Source of the DNA: Lentzea flava
GTDB taxonomy: Bacteria; Actinomycetota; Actinomycetes; Mycobacteriales; Pseudonocardiaceae
Length of the DNA stretch: 64,000 bases
Assembly: GCF_014648475.1 (NCBI RefSeq)
Contig: NZ_BMRE01000014.1
Location: 103,327 to 167,326, forward strand
Direction of reading: 5' to 3'
The notes beneath the pieces were generated by a model that saw only the letters and a program-made list of their open reading frames with translations, ran no database searches and was not told the DNA's origin. The translations under genes and the position numbers were made by a program. Shown piece after piece: positions 61,348-64,000 of this stretch. Every line of letters begins with the position of its first letter. Position 1 is the first letter of the stretch.

Positions 61348-62739
61348 GTGTCCTTGTCACGTCGTGATTTCGCGCGTGTGTCCGGCCTGACCGCCGCTGG
61401 TCTCCTGCTTCCGGCAGGCGTTGCGGCAGCCGAGCCCACCGGGTTCGGGAAAGACCCGTGGCGGGAGGTGCCGCTGATCCTGGCGTGCATCCGCCCTCCA
61501 CGCTTCCGCAGGAAGGACTACGACGTCACCGCGTACGGCGCGAAGGGTGACGGCCTCACCAAGAACACCGAGGCGTTCCACCGCGCGATCACGGCGTGCC
61601 ACCAGGCCGGTGGGGGACGTGTTGTCGTTCCCGCGGGCACGTTCCTCACCGGCGCCATTAGACTTCTGTCCAATGTGGAGCTCCACGTCAGCGAGGGCGC
61701 CACGATCAAGTTCTCCACGAACCCAGACGACTACCTGCCGCTCGTGCTCACCCGCTGGGAGGGCACGCTCTGCTACAACTACCAGCCGTTCATCTACGCG
61801 TTCGAGCAGAAGAACATCGCCATCACCGGTCGCGGCACGATCGACGGCGACGCGACCAACGGCCCGTGGCCCGAGTGGCGGGCCGGCGCCACCCCGTTGC
61901 TGCGGCAGATGGGCGAGGACGGTGTGCCGGTCGAAGAACGGATCATGGGCGTGGGCAAGAACCTGCGGCCGAACATGATCCAGTTCTTCCGCTGCCGGAA
62001 CCTCCTCGTCGAGGACGTGCTGATCCGCAACCCGGCGATGTGGTCGCTGCACTTCGTGTTCTCGCAGAACATCACCGTGCGGCGGATCGAGATCTACTCG
62101 ACGAACTCGCAGGGTGACGGCGTCGACCTCGACTCGTCGTCGTACGCGCACGTGCACGACTCCAGGTTCAACACCAACGACGACTGCGTCGTGGTGAAGT
62201 CAGGACGGGATGCCGACGGACGGCGGGTCGGCATCCCGTCCACCCACATCGTGGTGGAGCGCTGCAAGTTCTCCGGCCGCTGGGGTGGCATCACGATCGG
62301 CAGCGAGATGTCCGGCGGCGTCTCGAAGGTGTTCTGCCGCGACTGCGAGATCAACGCGCCCGACTTCCCCGGCCGCTACCCGGTCAAGCACGCGCTCTAC
62401 ATCAAGACCAACCAAGACCGCGGTGGCGTGATCGACGGGGTGCACCTGCGCAACGTGCACGGGCAGAACGTCGAGCGCGAGATCCTCTTCGTCTCGATGT
62501 ACTACCAGAACGGTGGCACCAAGGGCTTCTTCCCGCGGATCGACAACGTGACCGTCGACAGGATGCGGATCAACGGCGGCCGGGTCGCGGCGACGTTCCG
62601 CGGCTTCCCGCAGTCCCACATCAGGAACGTGCTGATCTCCAACTCGGCGTTCACCTCGATCACCGAGCCCAACCTGATCGAGCACACCGACAACCTCCTG
62701 TTCCGCAACACCACGATCAACGGGGTGGTTCCGGCATGA
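61348..62739 (+). CDS. Tat-exported GH28 glycosidase (polygalacturonase family), copy 2
   Basis: A 463-aa paralogue of the previous gene. The Tat motif is SRRDFAR (residues 4-10). The beta-helix opens DYDVTAYGAKGDGLTKNTEAFHRAI; the acidic motifs are GDGVDLDSSS and NDDCVVVK. It shares AITGxGxIDG and SEMSGGV with its neighbour, so the two arose by duplication but have diverged in the active-site loops. GTG 61348 follows the first gene stop by 13 bp with GAGGAG between. It overlaps the GH31-like gene by 4 bp (ATGA). Confidence 0.86.
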   Translation: MSLSRRDFARVSGLTAAGLLLPAGVAAAEPTGFGKDPWREVPLILACIRPPRFRRKDYDVTAYGAKGDGLTKNTEAFHRAITACHQAGGGRVVVPAGTFLTGAIRLLSNVELHVSEGATIKFSTNPDDYLPLVLTRWEGTLCYNYQPFIYAFEQKNIAITGRGTIDGDATNGPWPEWRAGATPLLRQMGEDGVPVEERIMGVGKNLRPNMIQFFRCRNLLVEDVLIRNPAMWSLHFVFSQNITVRRIEIYSTNSQGDGVDLDSSSYAHVHDSRFNTNDDCVVVKSGRDADGRRVGIPSTHIVVERCKFSGRWGGITIGSEMSGGVSKVFCRDCEINAPDFPGRYPVKHALYIKTNQDRGGVIDGVHLRNVHGQNVEREILFVSMYYQNGGTKGFFPRIDNVTVDRMRINGGRVAATFRGFPQSHIRNVLISNSAFTSITEPNLIEHTDNLLFRNTTINGVVPA

Positions 62740-63992
62740 GACACCTGCTGGCGTTGTTGCTGATCGCCGCCGGGCTCTCCGCGGGCTCACCGGTCGCGGT
62801 CGCGGGGTCCGGCCTGTCGTGGAAAGCGGTGAACTCCCCGTTCTCGCTGGACTTCCAGGACGGCAGGCGGACGCTGACCGGGCAGCGCGAGACGTTCTAC
62901 CGGCTCGCGGACGGCACGCAGCACTCGTTGACGAAGGTCGTTGCGCAGAAACGGGTTCCCGGCGGTGTGCGGTACGTCGTGGCGACCACGGAGGCGTCCA
63001 GGACCGCTTCCGTGGTCGTCACCCGGACCGGACGCGGCCTGCGGGTCGGGTGGACGCTGGAGCCCTCCACCGGCGTCGCGCAGGTGTCGGCGAACCTCAC
63101 CGGGTCGCTGGAGGAGCACTTCCTCGGCGGTGGCGCCCACACGATGTTCGTCGACCTGCAGCGGAAGGTGTTGCTGAACAAGGCCGTGTTCGTCGGTGCG
63201 TCGAACTTCGGCAAGTGCAACAAGAACGGCGCGCCTTCGACGTTCTTCATCTCCAGCGCGGGCTACGGCGTCTACGCGGACACCAAGGCGATCGGGCGGA
63301 CGGCGTTCCCCGGTGCTCTGGCCGACGACCACTGCGCGGACAAGCCGGCGCCCTGCCCCGTGACGTTCGGCGTGCCGGACCGGATCCAGTTGTGCTTCAA
63401 GACCTCCCGCCTCGACTACGAGGTCTACGCGGGCTCACCGGCACAGGTCAACTCGGCGTACTTCCAGCGCGTCGGCACGCCTGCGCTGCCGCCCGCGCGG
63501 CAGTTCGCGCTGACGAAGTGGCGGGACAAGTACAACCACTCCGACGAGATCGTCGAGGACGTGACGCAGTTCCAGGCGCGCGGAGTTCCGCTGAACACGC
63601 TGTGGGTCGACAACCCGTGGGAACAGGGGCCTGTCGGCGCACGGCCGACGTACGCGTGCATCGGCGCGTTGAAGTTCGACAAGACGATGTACCCGGACGC
63701 CCAGGGCACGATCAACTGGATGCGCGATCGTGGCGTGAACATGGGCGTGTGGGTGGCGCCGTTCCTGAGCAAGATGTCCGACGGCAAGGAATGCCCGCAC
63801 GACTACCCCGCCGGTTCGTTCGCGCAGTCCGACCGCACCAACGTGTGGGACATCGACCTCACGAACCCGGTGGCGCGCGCCCACTACGAGGCGAAGCTCG
63901 AAGCCGTGTTCCGCATGGGGGTCAACTTCGTCAAGGGCGACCGGTCTTCAGTCTCAGCTGAGTTGACACAGTTCGTGTCGCGGAGCAAGTGA
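62736..63992 (+). pseudogene. truncated GH31-like glycosidase gene
   Basis: A 418-codon open frame with a signal peptide (residues about 1-22). The N-terminal beta-sandwich and the start of the catalytic barrel resemble GH31 enzymes (HFLGGGAHTMFVDLQRK, LNTLWVDNPWEQG, MGVWVAPFLSKM). It stops soon after the nucleophile region FVKGD. GH31 proteins normally have 650 or more residues. The last 15 codons (RSSVSAELTQ onward) are not GH31-like and coincide with IS-like sequence. The gene is probably interrupted at about 63945, and its 3' half would lie beyond the window. Confidence 0.65.
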
Positions 63993-64000
63993 CACACCCT
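63945..64000. mobile_element. probable insertion-sequence end
   Basis: The last bases carry repeats of TGACACA: at 63964-63970 and at 63990-63996, plus the palindrome GACAC-AGTTC-GTGTC (63965-63979). Multiple TGTGTCA copies are typical of IS21-type ends. The element extends beyond the window, so family and target duplication cannot be confirmed. Confidence 0.4.

Overview
The window is GC-rich actinobacterial chromosome. Frequent GTG starts, 4-bp ATGA/GTGA overlaps between cotranscribed genes, Tat-secreted glycoside hydrolases, SARP-era style regulators (TetR, LacI, YtrA-type GntR, ScbR-like), DUF222/HNH genes and XRE proteins of the kind common in Pseudonocardiales suggest a Lentzea/Saccharothrix/Actinosynnema-like organism. 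The genus is an inference from gene content, not a measured similarity. No rRNA, tRNA, CRISPR array, phage or plasmid module was seen.

Layout. 1-3.5 kb: a 5'-partial C39-like peptidase, a strong terminator, a small HTH gene with an operator that is probably leaderless, an alpha/beta hydrolase, and a TetR/FabH-like pair around a shared operator. 3.7-8.9 kb: a redox module. It holds a SigL-like ECF sigma factor and its zinc anti-sigma factor, divergent from a lipoprotein, a DUF4142 protein, a membrane b-haem/[3Fe-4S] ferredoxin fusion and an FAD ferredoxin reductase. 9-13.4 kb: small membrane proteins, a GNAT, and a three-gene signalling operon (receiver-SpoIIE phosphatase, CHASE3-type histidine kinase, Rcp1-like receiver). 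13.4-17.6 kb: an HTH/ClpX-type zinc-finger protein facing a symmetric CTAG operator, an MBL hydrolase-PlsC-small ORF operon, and an LLM oxidoreductase. 17.8-22.2 kb: a MacB-type ABC exporter and a TetR/VOC pair with a double operator.

22.3-42.2 kb is rich in secreted hydrolases and their uptake genes: a cutinase/PET-hydrolase-type polyesterase, a GH85 endoglycosidase, a GH16 beta-glucanase with two discoidin-like domains, a DUF1996 protein, and a complete Opp-type ABC transporter with a GH1 beta-glucosidase and a LacI regulator. An identical 15-bp LacI-type operator lies both beside the GH16 gene and in front of the transporter operon, so extracellular beta-glucan cleavage, oligosaccharide uptake and intracellular hydrolysis probably form one regulon. 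A YtrA-type ABC module, a DMT-type transporter, an MbtH protein and an iron-boxed N-hydroxylase lie in between.

42.4-54.7 kb: MOSC protein, a REP13E12-like DUF222/HNH gene flanked by long inverted repeats (one copy split by a 119-bp palindromic insertion), a PcaD-like hydrolase, a MEDS/HATPase anti-sigma-type regulator, a WS/DGAT acyltransferase, a HAD phosphatase, a PknB-type kinase, an ATP-grasp ligase with ScbR-like and SnoaL-like genes, and two lamin-tail-domain secreted proteins behind a switchable hairpin leader. 54.9-64 kb: a 1248-aa subtilase, a 171-bp near-perfect palindromic element sitting between two convergent genes, a TrmB/LuxR-like regulator, two Tat-exported GH28 enzymes and a GH31-like gene that ends abruptly at what looks like an insertion-sequence end.
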